Positions 34,218 through 43,221 of a DNA stretch of 64,000 nt are shown here, in pieces (the first letter of the stretch is position 1; the number at the start of each line of letters is the position of its first letter). Made by a program: the position numbers and the translations under genes. The DNA is from Firm-13 sp964579245. Its GTDB lineage: Bacteria; Bacillota; Clostridia; Saccharofermentanales; Saccharofermentanaceae. The stretch is from contig CAZOFY010000001.1 in assembly GCA_964579245.1 (NCBI GenBank), positions 1 through 64,000 of the forward strand. The letters run 5' to 3'. A model generated the notes under the pieces. That model made no database searches, was not told the origin of the DNA, and saw only the letters and a program-made list of their open reading frames with translations.

Positions 34218-34892
34218 ATGGGCCAGAAGGTTAATCCCCATGGGTTACGGGTTGGTGTCATCAAAGGATGGGATACTCGTTGGTATGCGGATAAGAAAAC
34301 ATTCAGTGATTATCTGGTTGAAGACAAGAAAATCCGTGTATTTGTAAAGAAAGAGTGCTTCGCTGCCGGTATTCAGAATATTGAAATTGAGCGCAAGGGC
34401 GATGATAAGACCATGGTCATCATCAACACAGCGAAACCCGGCATCATTATCGGACGCCAGGGAGCCGGAATCGAAGATTTGAAGAAAAAGCTTCAGAAGG
34501 AATTTGGGAAGAGCTTCTTTGTTGATATTCGCGAGATCCGTACACCGGATACCTCCGCACAACTTGTTGCAGAGAACATCGCAGCGCAGCTCGAGAAGAG
34601 AATTTCTTTCCGTCGCGCAATGAAGCAGTCGATGATGCGCACGATGAAAGCCGGTGCCAAGGGCATTAAGACTCAGGTTTCCGGACGTCTGGGCGGTGCT
34701 GAAATCGCACGTGTTGAGCATTATCATGAAGGAACGATCCCGCTTCAGACACTCCGTGCCGATATTGATTACGGATTTGCTGAGGCCAACACGACATACG
34801 GACGCATCGGCGTCAAGGTATGGATCTATCGCGGCGAGATTCTTGTTGCCAAGAAACCTGCTGTGAAGGTTGAGGAAGGGGGAGAAAACTAA
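34218..34892 (+). CDS. rpsC: 30S ribosomal protein S3
   Basis: S3 forms part of the mRNA entry site. The 224-residue protein has MGQKVNPHGLRVGVIKGWD, a KH-type motif in PGIIIGRQGAGIEDLKKKL, and a C-terminal domain with GRLGGAEIAR. Its stop and the rplP start share one base. Confidence 0.98.
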   Translation: MGQKVNPHGLRVGVIKGWDTRWYADKKTFSDYLVEDKKIRVFVKKECFAAGIQNIEIERKGDDKTMVIINTAKPGIIIGRQGAGIEDLKKKLQKEFGKSFFVDIREIRTPDTSAQLVAENIAAQLEKRISFRRAMKQSMMRTMKAGAKGIKTQVSGRLGGAEIARVEHYHEGTIPLQTLRADIDYGFAEANTTYGRIGVKVWIYRGEILVAKKPAVKVEEGGEN

Positions 34893-35323
34893 TGCTTCTT
34901 CCAAAGAGAGTTAAGTATAGAAAACAGCACCGTGGCCGCATGACCGGAAAGGCCACCAGAGGAAATGTAGTTTCATACGGTGATTATGGCCTTGTTGCCA
35001 CTGAGCCCTCATGGATTACTGCAAATCAGATCGAAGCCGCCCGTATCGCCATCAACCGTTATGTCAAGAGAGGCGGACAGGTTTGGATCAAGATTTTCCC
35101 GGATAAGCCCGTAACGTCGAAGCCTGCCGAGACTCGAATGGGTTCCGGTAAAGGATCTCCCGAGTATTGGGTAGCTGTTGTTAAGCCGGGCCGCGTTCTT
35201 TTTGAGATCGCCGGCGTACCGGAAGAATTGGCCAGAGAGGCACTCCGCCTTGCGGGACATAAGCTCCCCTGCGCCACGAAGATAATTGCAAGAGAGAAGG
35301 AGGGTGATGTAAATGAAGGCTAA
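34892..35323 (+). CDS. rplP: 50S ribosomal protein L16
   Basis: L16 helps position the A-site tRNA. The 143-residue protein has MLLPKRVKYRKQHRGRMTG and the conserved RMGSGKGSPEYWVAVVKPG. Its 3' end overlaps rpmC by 11 bases, as in many Firmicutes. Confidence 0.98.
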   Translation: MLLPKRVKYRKQHRGRMTGKATRGNVVSYGDYGLVATEPSWITANQIEAARIAINRYVKRGGQVWIKIFPDKPVTSKPAETRMGSGKGSPEYWVAVVKPGRVLFEIAGVPEELAREALRLAGHKLPCATKIIAREKEGDVNEG

Positions 35324-35513
35324 AGAAATTCGCGCGAAGTCCGAATCTGAGCTGAAGAAGGAACTCGTTGCCCTCAAGGAAGAGCTTTTTAAGCTTCGTT
35401 TTCAGCACGCTACAAACCAGCTTGAGAACCCGCAGCGCCTCAGTGCTGTCAAAAGGGACATTGCCCGCGTGAATACGATTATCCGCGAGCAAGAGCTCAA
35501 GGCGAAGAAATAA
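35313..35513 (+). CDS. rpmC: 50S ribosomal protein L29
   Basis: This 66-residue two-helix protein at the tunnel exit has the L29 core ELKKELVALKEELFKLRFQ and HATNQLENPQRLSAVKRDIAR. The start lies inside rplP, behind a GGAGGGTG site. Confidence 0.97.
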   Translation: MKAKEIRAKSESELKKELVALKEELFKLRFQHATNQLENPQRLSAVKRDIARVNTIIREQELKAKK

Positions 35514-35526
35514 GGGGGATAAGTGA

Positions 35527-35784
35527 ATGATCGATCGTAACCTCAGAAAAACACGTATCGGCATCGTTTCCAGCGATAAGATGGACAAGACCATCGTCGT
35601 TTCGGTAACCGAGCATGTGAAGCATCCGCTGTACAAGAAGATCATCAAGAAAACTTACAAGCTGAAGGCTCATGATGAAGAGAACTCTTGCGGCGTCGGC
35701 GACAAGGTCAAGGTCATGGAAACAAGACCGCTCTCTCGCGAAAAGCGCTGGAGACTGGTCGAGATCGTAGAGAAGGCGAAATAA
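35527..35784 (+). CDS. rpsQ: 30S ribosomal protein S17
   Basis: This 85-residue OB-fold protein has NLRKTRIGIVSSDKMDKTI and the ETRPLSREKRWRLVEI ending that mark S17. It binds 16S rRNA early in assembly. Confidence 0.98.
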   Translation: MIDRNLRKTRIGIVSSDKMDKTIVVSVTEHVKHPLYKKIIKKTYKLKAHDEENSCGVGDKVKVMETRPLSREKRWRLVEIVEKAK

Positions 35785-35827
35785 TACGTAGCCGTTTGTG
35801 GTTTTCACGTAAAGGAGGAAATCTAGC

Positions 35828-36196
35828 ATGATTCAAGTTGAATCCAGACTGAGATCTGCTGACAACACCGGTGCAAAGGAGCTTCTGTGCATCAAGGTTC
35901 TCGGCGGTTCATGGCGCAAATATGCAAATATAGGCGACGTCATCGTTTGCTCTGTCAAGTCAGCCGCTCCGGGCGGTGTAGTTAAGAAGGGCGAGGTCGT
36001 TAAGGCCGTCGTCGTTCGTTCCAGAAAAGGTGTCAGGAGACCTGACGGTTCGTACATCAAGTTTGATGAGAATGCTGCCGTCATCATTAAGGAAGACAAG
36101 AACCCACGCGGTACCCGTATCTTTGGGCCTATCGCAAGAGAGCTACGAGACAAGGACTATATGAAGATCCTTTCTCTGGCCCCCGAAGTTCTGTAA
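35828..36196 (+). CDS. rplN: 50S ribosomal protein L14
   Basis: L14 forms an intersubunit bridge. The 122-residue protein is standard, with MIQVESRLRSADNTGAKEL and the C-terminal IFGPIARELRDKDYMKI. An AAAGGAGG site precedes it. Confidence 0.98.
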   Translation: MIQVESRLRSADNTGAKELLCIKVLGGSWRKYANIGDVIVCSVKSAAPGGVVKKGEVVKAVVVRSRKGVRRPDGSYIKFDENAAVIIKEDKNPRGTRIFGPIARELRDKDYMKILSLAPEVL

Positions 36197-36208
36197 GGAG
36201 GACGACAA

Positions 36209-36559
36209 ATGTCAAGCAAGATTCATGTTAAAAGAGATGATACCGTCGTCGTGATTTCGGGCAAAGATGCCGGAAAGAAAGGCAAGGTCGTCAAGACCGC
36301 TCCCGCAAACGGACGCGTGTTTGTTTCCGGAGTCAACATGGTGACAAAGCACCAGAAGGCACAAGGTCAGTTAAAGCCGGCTGCCATTATCAATCGTGAG
36401 GGTTCCATCGACGCATCGAACGTTATGCTCGTTTGCCCGAAATGCAATAAGCCTTCCCGTGTAGCCATGAAGGTATCCGCCGACGGATCGAAGTCCCGCG
36501 TTTGCAAGAAGTGCAATGCCGTGATCGATATTGTCAAGAAGGCCAGCAAGGAGGGTTAA
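36209..36559 (+). CDS. rplX: 50S ribosomal protein L24
   Basis: This 116-residue protein opens with the KOW motif (DDTVVVISGKDAGKKGKVV). It has two CxxC pairs in the second half (CPKC and CKKC), so a small zinc ribbon is likely. L24 starts assembly of the large subunit. Confidence 0.97.
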   Translation: MSSKIHVKRDDTVVVISGKDAGKKGKVVKTAPANGRVFVSGVNMVTKHQKAQGQLKPAAIINREGSIDASNVMLVCPKCNKPSRVAMKVSADGSKSRVCKKCNAVIDIVKKASKEG

Positions 36560-36562
36560 TCG

Positions 36563-37102
36563 ATGTCAAGACTCAAGGACAAATTCACATCTGACGTAGC
36601 ACCTGCTTTGCAGGAGGCTTTCCAGTACAAATCTGTGATGCAGATTCCTCATGTCGAGAAGATCGTTCTGAACATGGGCGTAGGGGAAGTCAAGGACAAC
36701 CCGAAGGCTCTTGAGAATGCGATGCGGGATATGGGAATCATCTCCGGACAGAGACCGGTAGCGACCATTGCCACAAAGTCCGTTGCTGCCTTCAAGCTCA
36801 GAGAGGGCATGAAGATCGGATGCAAGGTTACACTTCGCGGTGAGAAGATGTATGATTTCCTCGATAAGCTGATCAGCATTTCTCTTCCCCGCGTTCGCGA
36901 CTTCCGTGGCGTCAGCCCGAATTCATTTGACGGACACGGAAACTATGCAATCGGCATCAAGGAGCAGCTGATGTTCCCCGAAATCGACTACGATAAAGTA
37001 GACAAGATTCGTGGCATGGACATTATCATCGTTACGACGGCCAACACGGACGAGGAAGCCAGAGAGCTTCTGAAGCTTCTCGGCATGCCGTTCCGCAAGT
37101 GA
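36563..37102 (+). CDS. rplE: 50S ribosomal protein L5
   Basis: L5 binds 5S rRNA. The 179-residue protein has QIPHVEKIVLNMGVGE, the Arg-rich SLPRVRDFRGVSPNSFDG and the C-terminal GMDIIIVTTANTDEEARELL. It is full length. Confidence 0.98.
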   Translation: MSRLKDKFTSDVAPALQEAFQYKSVMQIPHVEKIVLNMGVGEVKDNPKALENAMRDMGIISGQRPVATIATKSVAAFKLREGMKIGCKVTLRGEKMYDFLDKLISISLPRVRDFRGVSPNSFDGHGNYAIGIKEQLMFPEIDYDKVDKIRGMDIIIVTTANTDEEARELLKLLGMPFRK

Positions 37103-37120
37103 GCAGGAGGATAATATAAA

Positions 37121-37306
37121 ATGGCAAAAAAGTCTATGATCCTGAAGGCACAGAAGCCTGCAAAGTTCAAAACACAGCAGCATAACCGCTGCAAGCTCTG
37201 CGGCAGACCTCATGCCTATATCCGCAAGTACGGCATTTGCCGTCTCTGCTTCCGTGACTTGGCATATAAGGGACAGATTCCAGGCGTCCGTAAGGCCAGC
37301 TGGTAA
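37121..37306 (+). CDS. rpsZ: 30S ribosomal protein S14, zinc type
   Basis: This is the short, zinc-binding S14. The 61-residue protein has CKLCGRPHAYIRKYGICRLC with two CxxC pairs. Some bacteria also carry a longer zinc-free version for zinc limitation; none is in this window. Confidence 0.98.
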   Translation: MAKKSMILKAQKPAKFKTQQHNRCKLCGRPHAYIRKYGICRLCFRDLAYKGQIPGVRKASW

Positions 37307-37333
37307 CGATTATAATTCGAAGGAGGAATTAGT

Positions 37334-37729
37334 ATGCAGATTACAGATGCAATCGCAGATATGCTGACAAGAATCCGTAACGCCGGTACTGCCGGCCATC
37401 CGACGGTTATGATCCCATCTTCTAACCTGAAGAAGTCGATTGCCCAGATCCTCGTTGACGAAGGCTATATCAAGTCTTTTGAGGTCATCGAAGATAACAA
37501 GCAAGGAATGATAAAGGCTACTCTAAAGTATGCTTCTCGCAAGAGTGTCATCACCGGAATCAAGCGTATCTCTAAGCCCGGTCTGCGCGTATACGCGGAT
37601 CTTGAAAATCTGCCGAAGGTATTGGGCGGTCTTGGCATTGCCATCATCTCCACATCCAAGGGCATTATGACAGACAAAAAAGCACGTCAGCTTGGCGTGG
37701 GCGGAGAGGTAATGGCTTACGTTTGGTAA
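37334..37729 (+). CDS. rpsH: 30S ribosomal protein S8
   Basis: S8 binds the central domain of 16S rRNA and in E. coli represses the spc operon. The 131-residue protein has ITDAIADMLTRIRNA and ends GVGGEVMAYVW as expected. Confidence 0.98.
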   Translation: MQITDAIADMLTRIRNAGTAGHPTVMIPSSNLKKSIAQILVDEGYIKSFEVIEDNKQGMIKATLKYASRKSVITGIKRISKPGLRVYADLENLPKVLGGLGIAIISTSKGIMTDKKARQLGVGGEVMAYVW

Positions 37730-37732
37730 GCT

Positions 37733-37810
37733 TAAGGCCCCTCTTTATGGAGAGGCTAAATCACTCTGAAAGGGAGGGCAATCAAGATTTGTCCCCCGTA
37801 ATCTTAAGAG
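37733..37810 (+). other. structured gap between rpsH and rplF
   Basis: This gap of about 95 nt is long for the cluster. It holds a CCTCT/AGAGG hairpin near 37741-37756 and an AAGATT/AATCTT stem near 37793-37806. There is no T-tract. It could be a local regulatory or processing site; nothing stronger can be said. Confidence 0.3.
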
Positions 37811-37825
37811 CAGGAGGTAGAAAAT

Positions 37826-38368
37826 ATGTCTAGAATTGGCAGAATGCCGATTGCGATCCCGGCAGGGGTCGAAGTGAAACTGGAAGGCAATACCATCACA
37901 GTCAAGGGCAAGGGAGGCTCGCTCTCTACTGCAGTACATCCTGAGATGATTGTAAAGATCGACTCAGCGGTGATTACCGTTGAAAGACCTTCCGAAGAGA
38001 AGAAGCACAAGGCTCTACATGGCCTTACCCGTTCCCTGATCAACAATATGGTGCTCGGGGTGAACGAAGGATTTTCCAAGACGCTTGAGATCAACGGTGT
38101 TGGTTTCAAAGCAACAAAGACAGGCAACAAGCTTGTCCTGAACCTCGGATATTCTCATCCGATAGAAATGGTCGAGCCGGAGGGAATCACTTTTGATGTA
38201 CCGGCCGCGACCAAGATCATCGTTAAAGGTGCTGACAAACAGCTGGTCGGAGAGACCGCTGCTAAAATCCGTGCCTTCCGCGTTCCTGATGTTTATAAGG
38301 GCAAGGGTATCAAGTACTCTTACGAGACCCTGAGAATCAAGGAAGGCAAGACCGGAGCTAAGAAATAA
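37826..38368 (+). CDS. rplF: 50S ribosomal protein L6
   Basis: This 180-residue protein has two L6 domains, MSRIGRMPIAIPAGVEV and VIVKGADKQLVGETAAKIR, with the C-terminal GKGIKYSYETLRIKEGK. L6 sits near the factor-binding site. Confidence 0.98.
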   Translation: MSRIGRMPIAIPAGVEVKLEGNTITVKGKGGSLSTAVHPEMIVKIDSAVITVERPSEEKKHKALHGLTRSLINNMVLGVNEGFSKTLEINGVGFKATKTGNKLVLNLGYSHPIEMVEPEGITFDVPAATKIIVKGADKQLVGETAAKIRAFRVPDVYKGKGIKYSYETLRIKEGKTGAKK

Positions 38369-38385
38369 GAGAAGGGGTGAAAAGC

Positions 38386-38754
38386 ATGATTAATAAGCCT
38401 GATAGTAATAAGATCCGCTTGAGAAAGCATCTCCGCGTGCGCAAAAAGATCTCTGGAACCCCTAACCGTCCGCGTCTGTGTGTATTCCGTTCGAATACGA
38501 ATATCTATGCACAGATCATTGACGATACAACGGGAAACACACTTGTCAGTGCGTCAACTCTTGAGAAGGACATTAAGTCCGGACTTGCCTACGGCGGAAA
38601 CGCTGAGGGTGCCAAGGCTGTTGGTAAGCTCGTAGCCGAGCGTGCCGCAGACAAGGGCATCAAGGAAGTCGTATTCGACAGAGGCGGGTACATTTTCCAC
38701 GGCCGCGTTGCGGCACTGGCAGAGGCAGCCCGCGAGGCTGGTCTCAGTTTCTAA
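38386..38754 (+). CDS. rplR: 50S ribosomal protein L18
   Basis: L18 binds 5S rRNA with L5. The 122-residue protein has RLRKHLRVRKKISGTPNRPR and ends FHGRVAALAEAAREAGLSF. I use the ATG at 38386 after GAAGGGGTG; a GTG at 38377 lies inside that ribosome site. Confidence 0.97.
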   Translation: MINKPDSNKIRLRKHLRVRKKISGTPNRPRLCVFRSNTNIYAQIIDDTTGNTLVSASTLEKDIKSGLAYGGNAEGAKAVGKLVAERAADKGIKEVVFDRGGYIFHGRVAALAEAAREAGLSF

Positions 38755-38772
38755 GCAGGAGGGAATCAGAAG

Positions 38773-39267
38773 ATGCGTATTGATCCAAATACAGTTGAAC
38801 TGAAAGAGAAAGTCATCCACATCAGCCGAGTTTCCAAGACCGTTAAGGGCGGACGTAATTTCCGTTTCGCGGCACTTGTCATCGTTGGCGATGAGAACGG
38901 ACACGTTGGCAAGGGCATCGGCAAAGCGGCTGAAATTCCCGACGCGATCCGCAAGGGCATCGAGGATGCAAAGAAGAACATGATTTCTGTTCCGATCAAG
39001 GGAGCTACGATCCCTCACGAGACGCTCGGCGTTTTCGGAGCAGGAAAGATTGTTATGAAGCCTGCGAAGGAAGGTACCGGAGTTATTGCCGGCGGTCCTG
39101 TTCGTGCGGTTTGTGAAATGGCCGGAATTAAGGATATCCGAACAAAGTCCTTGGGAACAAACAACCCGAACAACATGGTTAACGCTACGATCGAGGGGCT
39201 TAAGAGCCTGAAATCTCTTGAAGAGGTTGCTCGTCTCCGCGGTAAATCTGTTGAAGAAATTATGTGA
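38773..39267 (+). CDS. rpsE: 30S ribosomal protein S5
   Basis: S5 acts in decoding fidelity. The 164-residue protein has RVSKTVKGGRNFRFAALVIV, GHVGKGIGKAAEIPDAIRKG and SLGTNNPNNMVNATIEGL, all characteristic. Confidence 0.98.
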   Translation: MRIDPNTVELKEKVIHISRVSKTVKGGRNFRFAALVIVGDENGHVGKGIGKAAEIPDAIRKGIEDAKKNMISVPIKGATIPHETLGVFGAGKIVMKPAKEGTGVIAGGPVRAVCEMAGIKDIRTKSLGTNNPNNMVNATIEGLKSLKSLEEVARLRGKSVEEIM

Positions 39268-39283
39268 TAGGAGGTGCACTTCA

Positions 39284-39463
39284 ATGGCTGATCTGAAAAT
39301 TACTTTGGTGAAGAGCACCAACAAGTCGAATAAGAATCACGCCGCAACGGTAGCTGCACTCGGTCTTCGAAAGATCGGACAGTCTGTTGTAAAGACAGAC
39401 AACGAAGCAATTCGTGGCATGGTTCACAATGTTGCTCATCTCGTTACCTGTGAAGAAGTCTAA
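39284..39463 (+). CDS. rpmD: 50S ribosomal protein L30
   Basis: This 59-residue protein opens MADLKITLVKSTN and carries AALGLRKIGQSVV. The ATG at 39284 follows GGAGGTG; the longer in-frame reading upstream overlaps rpsE and is not real. Confidence 0.96.
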   Translation: MADLKITLVKSTNKSNKNHAATVAALGLRKIGQSVVKTDNEAIRGMVHNVAHLVTCEEV

Positions 39464-39478
39464 CGGAGGTAGAAAAGA

Positions 39479-39922
39479 ATGAAGCTCAATGAAATGACTT
39501 CCAGCGGTAATGCCAAGGCATACCGCAAAGGCCGCGGTGTCGGCAGCGGCAATGGCAAAACAGCCGGTCGAGGACACAAGGGACAAAACTCTCGCTCGGG
39601 CGGCGGTGTCCGTCCTGGTTTCGAAGGCGGACAGATGCCTCTTTACAGACGTCTTCCCAAGCGAGGATTCAATAATAAGACATTTGCACTTGCCTATATT
39701 GAGGTCAACATCTCTGACCTTGAGAGTTTTGCAGACGGAACAACCGTGGATGCAGAGCTTTTGAAGAATTCCGGGATCCTTTCCGTTCCGAAGACAAATG
39801 ACGGAATTAAGGTTCTTGGAACCGGTGAACTGACCAAAAAGCTGACGGTTAAGGCAGCAAAGTTTACCGCTTCAGCGAAAACAAAAATTGAGAATGCTGG
39901 TGGCTCGGCCTTGGAGGTATGA
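39479..39922 (+). CDS. rplO: 50S ribosomal protein L15
   Basis: This 147-residue protein has the basic glycine-rich N-terminal region (GRGVGSGNGKTAGRGHKGQ) and the GGQMPLYRRLPKRGF stretch. It ends one base before the secY start. Confidence 0.98.
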   Translation: MKLNEMTSSGNAKAYRKGRGVGSGNGKTAGRGHKGQNSRSGGGVRPGFEGGQMPLYRRLPKRGFNNKTFALAYIEVNISDLESFADGTTVDAELLKNSGILSVPKTNDGIKVLGTGELTKKLTVKAAKFTASAKTKIENAGGSALEV

Positions 39923-39923
39923 G

Positions 39924-41237
39924 ATGAAGGGTGTTTTCACGACCTTGATCAACGCATTCCGCGTGCCGGAGCTTAGAAAAAAGATTTTCTACACCATGAT
40001 TATCCTGGCGATTTATCAGCTGGGAAGCTTGATTCCGGTGCCTGGTCTGAATCGTACTTTGTTTTCTGAAATTCTATCCAGAATGGGTCAGATCGGACAG
40101 ATGATGAACATCATTTCCGGTGGCAGCCTGTATGCCGCGTCGATTTTTGCGATGGGTATCACGCCGTACATCAACTCTTCGATCATCATCCAGTTACTGA
40201 CGGTTGCCATTCCTGCCCTTGAGCGAATGCAGAAAGAGGGGGAGCCCGGACGAAAGAAGATTCAGAGAATCGTTCGCTTTACCACCATCGGGCTTGCGCT
40301 TTTACAGGCTGTTGCTTTCTGGTTTGCAACAAGGGAAGCAATGACGACATTTCTGAATCCTGTGATTTGCGCCATTCTAATCATTGTATCTTTCACGGCG
40401 GGAACTGCATTTATCATGTGGCTCGGCGAGCGGATCAACGAGAAGGGAATCGGCAACGGTATTTCTCTTATCATCTTTACCGGTATCGTCACGCGTATTC
40501 CGGATATGGCCATGCAACTCTTTAACTATGCGTCCAATGTATCGGGATATGTTGATAATGTTGTACTCGGTGTGATCCTTGGTGTTCTCTTGTTTGTTGT
40601 TGTCACGCTGATCACAGCAGGTATCATCGTGTTCGTAATTTTTGTACAGAATGCGGAGCGAAGAATCAGTGTTCAATACTCCAAGAAGGTTGTCGGCAGA
40701 AAAACATACGGAGGACAGAACACGTATCTTCCTCTGAAGGTGAATCAATCCGGCGTTATGCCCGTCATTTTCGCCATGTCTATCTTGTCCCTGCCACAGA
40801 CACTTGTTTCCATGTTCGGGTCAAACTACGACAACTGGTTTGTGAATACCTTCAAAAATTTCGGAGAGAACCCGTTCTATTATGTATTTGAAGTATTCCT
40901 GATTGTCGGATTTACATTCTTCTACTCCATGATTCAGTTCAACCCGATTGAGATATCGAATAATCTGCAGAAGAACGGCGGATTCATACCCGGCGTTCGT
41001 CCGGGAAAACCGACAGCGGACTTCATTAAAAATACCGCAGGCCGAATCAATTGGGCCGATGGTATCTTCCTTTCTCTGGTCGTTCTGGCTCCGACACTAC
41101 TTGGTACGCTTGCCAAGATAGAGAATGTCTGGTTTGCCGGTACGTCAGTCCTGATCCTCACCGGAGTCGCGAATGATTTGATCAAGCAGATCGAATCACA
41201 GATGGTTACCCATCATTACAAAGGCTTCTTGGATTGA
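39924..41237 (+). CDS. secY: preprotein translocase subunit SecY
   Basis: SecY forms the protein-conducting channel. The 437-residue protein has ten membrane segments, IPVPGLNR near the N-terminus, GMGITPYINSSIIIQLL-type TM2 and FIPGVRPGKPTADFI in the cytosolic loop used by SecA and ribosomes. The start is the ATG at 39924 behind TTGGAGG. Confidence 0.97.
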   Translation: MKGVFTTLINAFRVPELRKKIFYTMIILAIYQLGSLIPVPGLNRTLFSEILSRMGQIGQMMNIISGGSLYAASIFAMGITPYINSSIIIQLLTVAIPALERMQKEGEPGRKKIQRIVRFTTIGLALLQAVAFWFATREAMTTFLNPVICAILIIVSFTAGTAFIMWLGERINEKGIGNGISLIIFTGIVTRIPDMAMQLFNYASNVSGYVDNVVLGVILGVLLFVVVTLITAGIIVFVIFVQNAERRISVQYSKKVVGRKTYGGQNTYLPLKVNQSGVMPVIFAMSILSLPQTLVSMFGSNYDNWFVNTFKNFGENPFYYVFEVFLIVGFTFFYSMIQFNPIEISNNLQKNGGFIPGVRPGKPTADFIKNTAGRINWADGIFLSLVVLAPTLLGTLAKIENVWFAGTSVLILTGVANDLIKQIESQMVTHHYKGFLD

Positions 41238-41305
41238 CAAGTTCATGCAGGAAAGTAAAATGCAGGATTGTCAATTGGCCAAAAAAACATAACGGATTGC
41301 TTCAT

Positions 41306-41346
41306 AGCCTCGTGCAGTATACTTACAGAGAATACTGCGCGAGGCT
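41306..41346 (+). other. strong hairpin between secY and adk
   Basis: AGCCTCG-T-GCAGTAT pairs with ATACTGC-G-CGAGGCT, giving 15 continuous pairs with one T-G, and an 11-nt loop. It has no direct T-tract, although a T-rich stretch lies about 30 nt on. It may be a processing or attenuation site in the 180-nt gap. Confidence 0.6.
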
Positions 41347-41417
41347 GTATGAGCATAAACGAATCGAACGGTATTTTTTGTTTTTCGAAACAAGATCTTG
41401 ATTCGGGGGAAGTAGAG

Positions 41418-42074
41418 ATGCGATTAATTGTCTTAGGTGCACCGGGTTCAGGCAAAGGAACGATAGCAACTGAGTTACAAAATGAGTATGGTATCGTTCA
41501 TATTTCCACAGGTGATATTTTTCGGGCAAACATCAAGGCACAAACTCCGCTGGGTATTGAAGCAAAGACTTATATTGACAAAGGTGAACTGGTTCCGGAT
41601 TCTGTCACGATACAGATGCTGAAATCCCGGATCGGCGAGAAAGACTGCGACACGGGATTTCTTCTGGACGGATTTCCTCGCACGATACCCCAGGCAGAGG
41701 CTCTTGATGTATTATTGTCCGAGAAAGACCTCTGCATTGATGCCGTAATCCGCATCCTGGTCCCCGATGAGAAGATCATGGAGAGAGTCTCCGGCAGAAG
41801 GGTCTGTGAGACCTGCGGAGCCAGCTACAATGTCTCTTTCCGGCCGACGAGGCACGAAGGTGTCTGTGACACATGCGGCGGGTCCGTCATACAGCGTGAA
41901 GATGATAAGCCGGAGACGGTTTTGACCCGATTGCAGACATATCGCGAAAAGACTCAACCGTTAATCGATTTCTATGAACGCAAGAATCTGATCCTTTGTG
42001 CGGATAATCAGAACGATTTCCGAGAGGCACTTGACCAGATCCGCGATGGATTGAGCCGAAGAAAGCTCATATAG
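41418..42074 (+). CDS. adk: adenylate kinase, zinc-LID type
   Basis: Adk balances AMP, ADP and ATP. The 218-residue protein has the P-loop GAPGSGKGT, the AMP-site DGFPRT, and a long LID with CETC and CDTC pairs that hold zinc in Gram-positive enzymes. The start is the ATG at 41418. The in-frame stretch back to 41268 runs through the intergenic hairpin and is not coding. Confidence 0.97.
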   Translation: MRLIVLGAPGSGKGTIATELQNEYGIVHISTGDIFRANIKAQTPLGIEAKTYIDKGELVPDSVTIQMLKSRIGEKDCDTGFLLDGFPRTIPQAEALDVLLSEKDLCIDAVIRILVPDEKIMERVSGRRVCETCGASYNVSFRPTRHEGVCDTCGGSVIQREDDKPETVLTRLQTYREKTQPLIDFYERKNLILCADNQNDFREALDQIRDGLSRRKLI

Positions 42075-42110
42075 AGAACCGGTGACTGTCGCAAAGGGAT
42101 GGGAGAAAGC

Positions 42111-42872
42111 ATGGTATCGATAAAAACCGATGAGGAAATAAGAAAACTGAAGCGTTCGGGCCGGGTGGTTGCACTTGTCTTTGATGCTGTTCAGGATATG
42201 ATTAAGCCCGGTGTGTCGACGTATGATATCGATCAGATCGCTGAGCGTGTAATCCGTGGGGAAGGGGCCGTACCCAGTTTTTTACATTACGGACAACCGC
42301 CCTTTCCTGCTTCAACGTGTATTTCGATCAATGATGAAGTCGTCCACGGAATCCCTCGAAAAGACAGGATCATTCAAGACGGAGACATCGTCAGTTTGGA
42401 CGTTGGCGCACTCCTAGACGGATATCATGGCGACGCTGCGAGGACCTATGCGGTCGGTAACGTTGCTCAGGAGACTCTTGATTTGGTGCGTGTGACAGAG
42501 GAATGCTTTTGGAAGGCCTTCGCGGTCACAATACCCGGCAACCGAATCGGTGACGTTTCTTTTACCGTCATGCAGCACGCGGAGTCACACGGATATGGTG
42601 TTGTTCGTGAGCTAACAGGACATGGTATCGGAAGAGATCTTCATGAGGAACCTGATGTCCCGAATTATGGGAAGAAAGGTCATGGACTCCGTATCGCTCC
42701 CGGTCTTGTCATATGTGTTGAGCCGATGATCAACCTGGGCACTCACAAGATCAAGATGCTTTCTGATGGATGGACAATCGTGACCGCGGACGCAAGACCT
42801 TCCTCCCATTATGAGAATACGATTGCTGTCACGGCAGACGGACCTGTCATTACAACGAAGGTGGACACGTGA
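42111..42872 (+). CDS. map: methionine aminopeptidase, type I
   Basis: Map removes the initiator methionine from new proteins. The 253-residue protein has ISINDEVVHGIP, the metal ligands in VSLDVGALLDGYHGDAART, GHGIGRDLHEEPDVPN and the terminal ENTIAVT. I choose the ATG at 42111 after GGGAG over one at 42099. It follows adk as usual. Confidence 0.97.
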   Translation: MVSIKTDEEIRKLKRSGRVVALVFDAVQDMIKPGVSTYDIDQIAERVIRGEGAVPSFLHYGQPPFPASTCISINDEVVHGIPRKDRIIQDGDIVSLDVGALLDGYHGDAARTYAVGNVAQETLDLVRVTEECFWKAFAVTIPGNRIGDVSFTVMQHAESHGYGVVRELTGHGIGRDLHEEPDVPNYGKKGHGLRIAPGLVICVEPMINLGTHKIKMLSDGWTIVTADARPSSHYENTIAVTADGPVITTKVDT

Positions 42873-43198
42873 CAACACAGGATGGGCACTCTTTTTTTGA
42901 TGCCATGAAAGACAAGGGAATCGGTAAGGGTGCAGTTGTACTTTCCCGAACGGGACATGACAAAGGCCGTATTTATATAGTCTGTGAGACAAAAGAGAGT
43001 TTTCTTTATTTGTGCGACGGAGACAAGAAGGATCTGCAAGGTCCCAAGAAAAAGAGGAGAAGTCATGTTCAAGCACTGGGATATGTAAAGGAAGAACAAA
43101 ACTGGCCGGAGTCTCTGCAGATGCTTCCGCCCGATCAGCAGAGAGCTTATCTTCGAAGGAAGATCCGTGAGTTTATGGAAGAACAAAAAGCAAGATGA
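42869..43198 (+). CDS. KOW-domain RNA-binding protein (L14e-like)
   Basis: This 109-residue protein starts with a KOW-type segment (GKGAVVLSRTGHDKGRIYIV). A Lys/Arg-rich linker (GPKKKRRSH) and a helical acidic/basic tail follow. Such proteins lie between map and infA in many Firmicutes and are presumed ribosome- or RNA-associated. The GTG start overlaps the map stop in a GTGA. Confidence 0.85.
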   Translation: MTTQDGHSFFDAMKDKGIGKGAVVLSRTGHDKGRIYIVCETKESFLYLCDGDKKDLQGPKKKRRSHVQALGYVKEEQNWPESLQMLPPDQQRAYLRRKIREFMEEQKAR

Positions 43199-43221
43199 CA
43201 ATATGAGATAAGGAGACCAGT

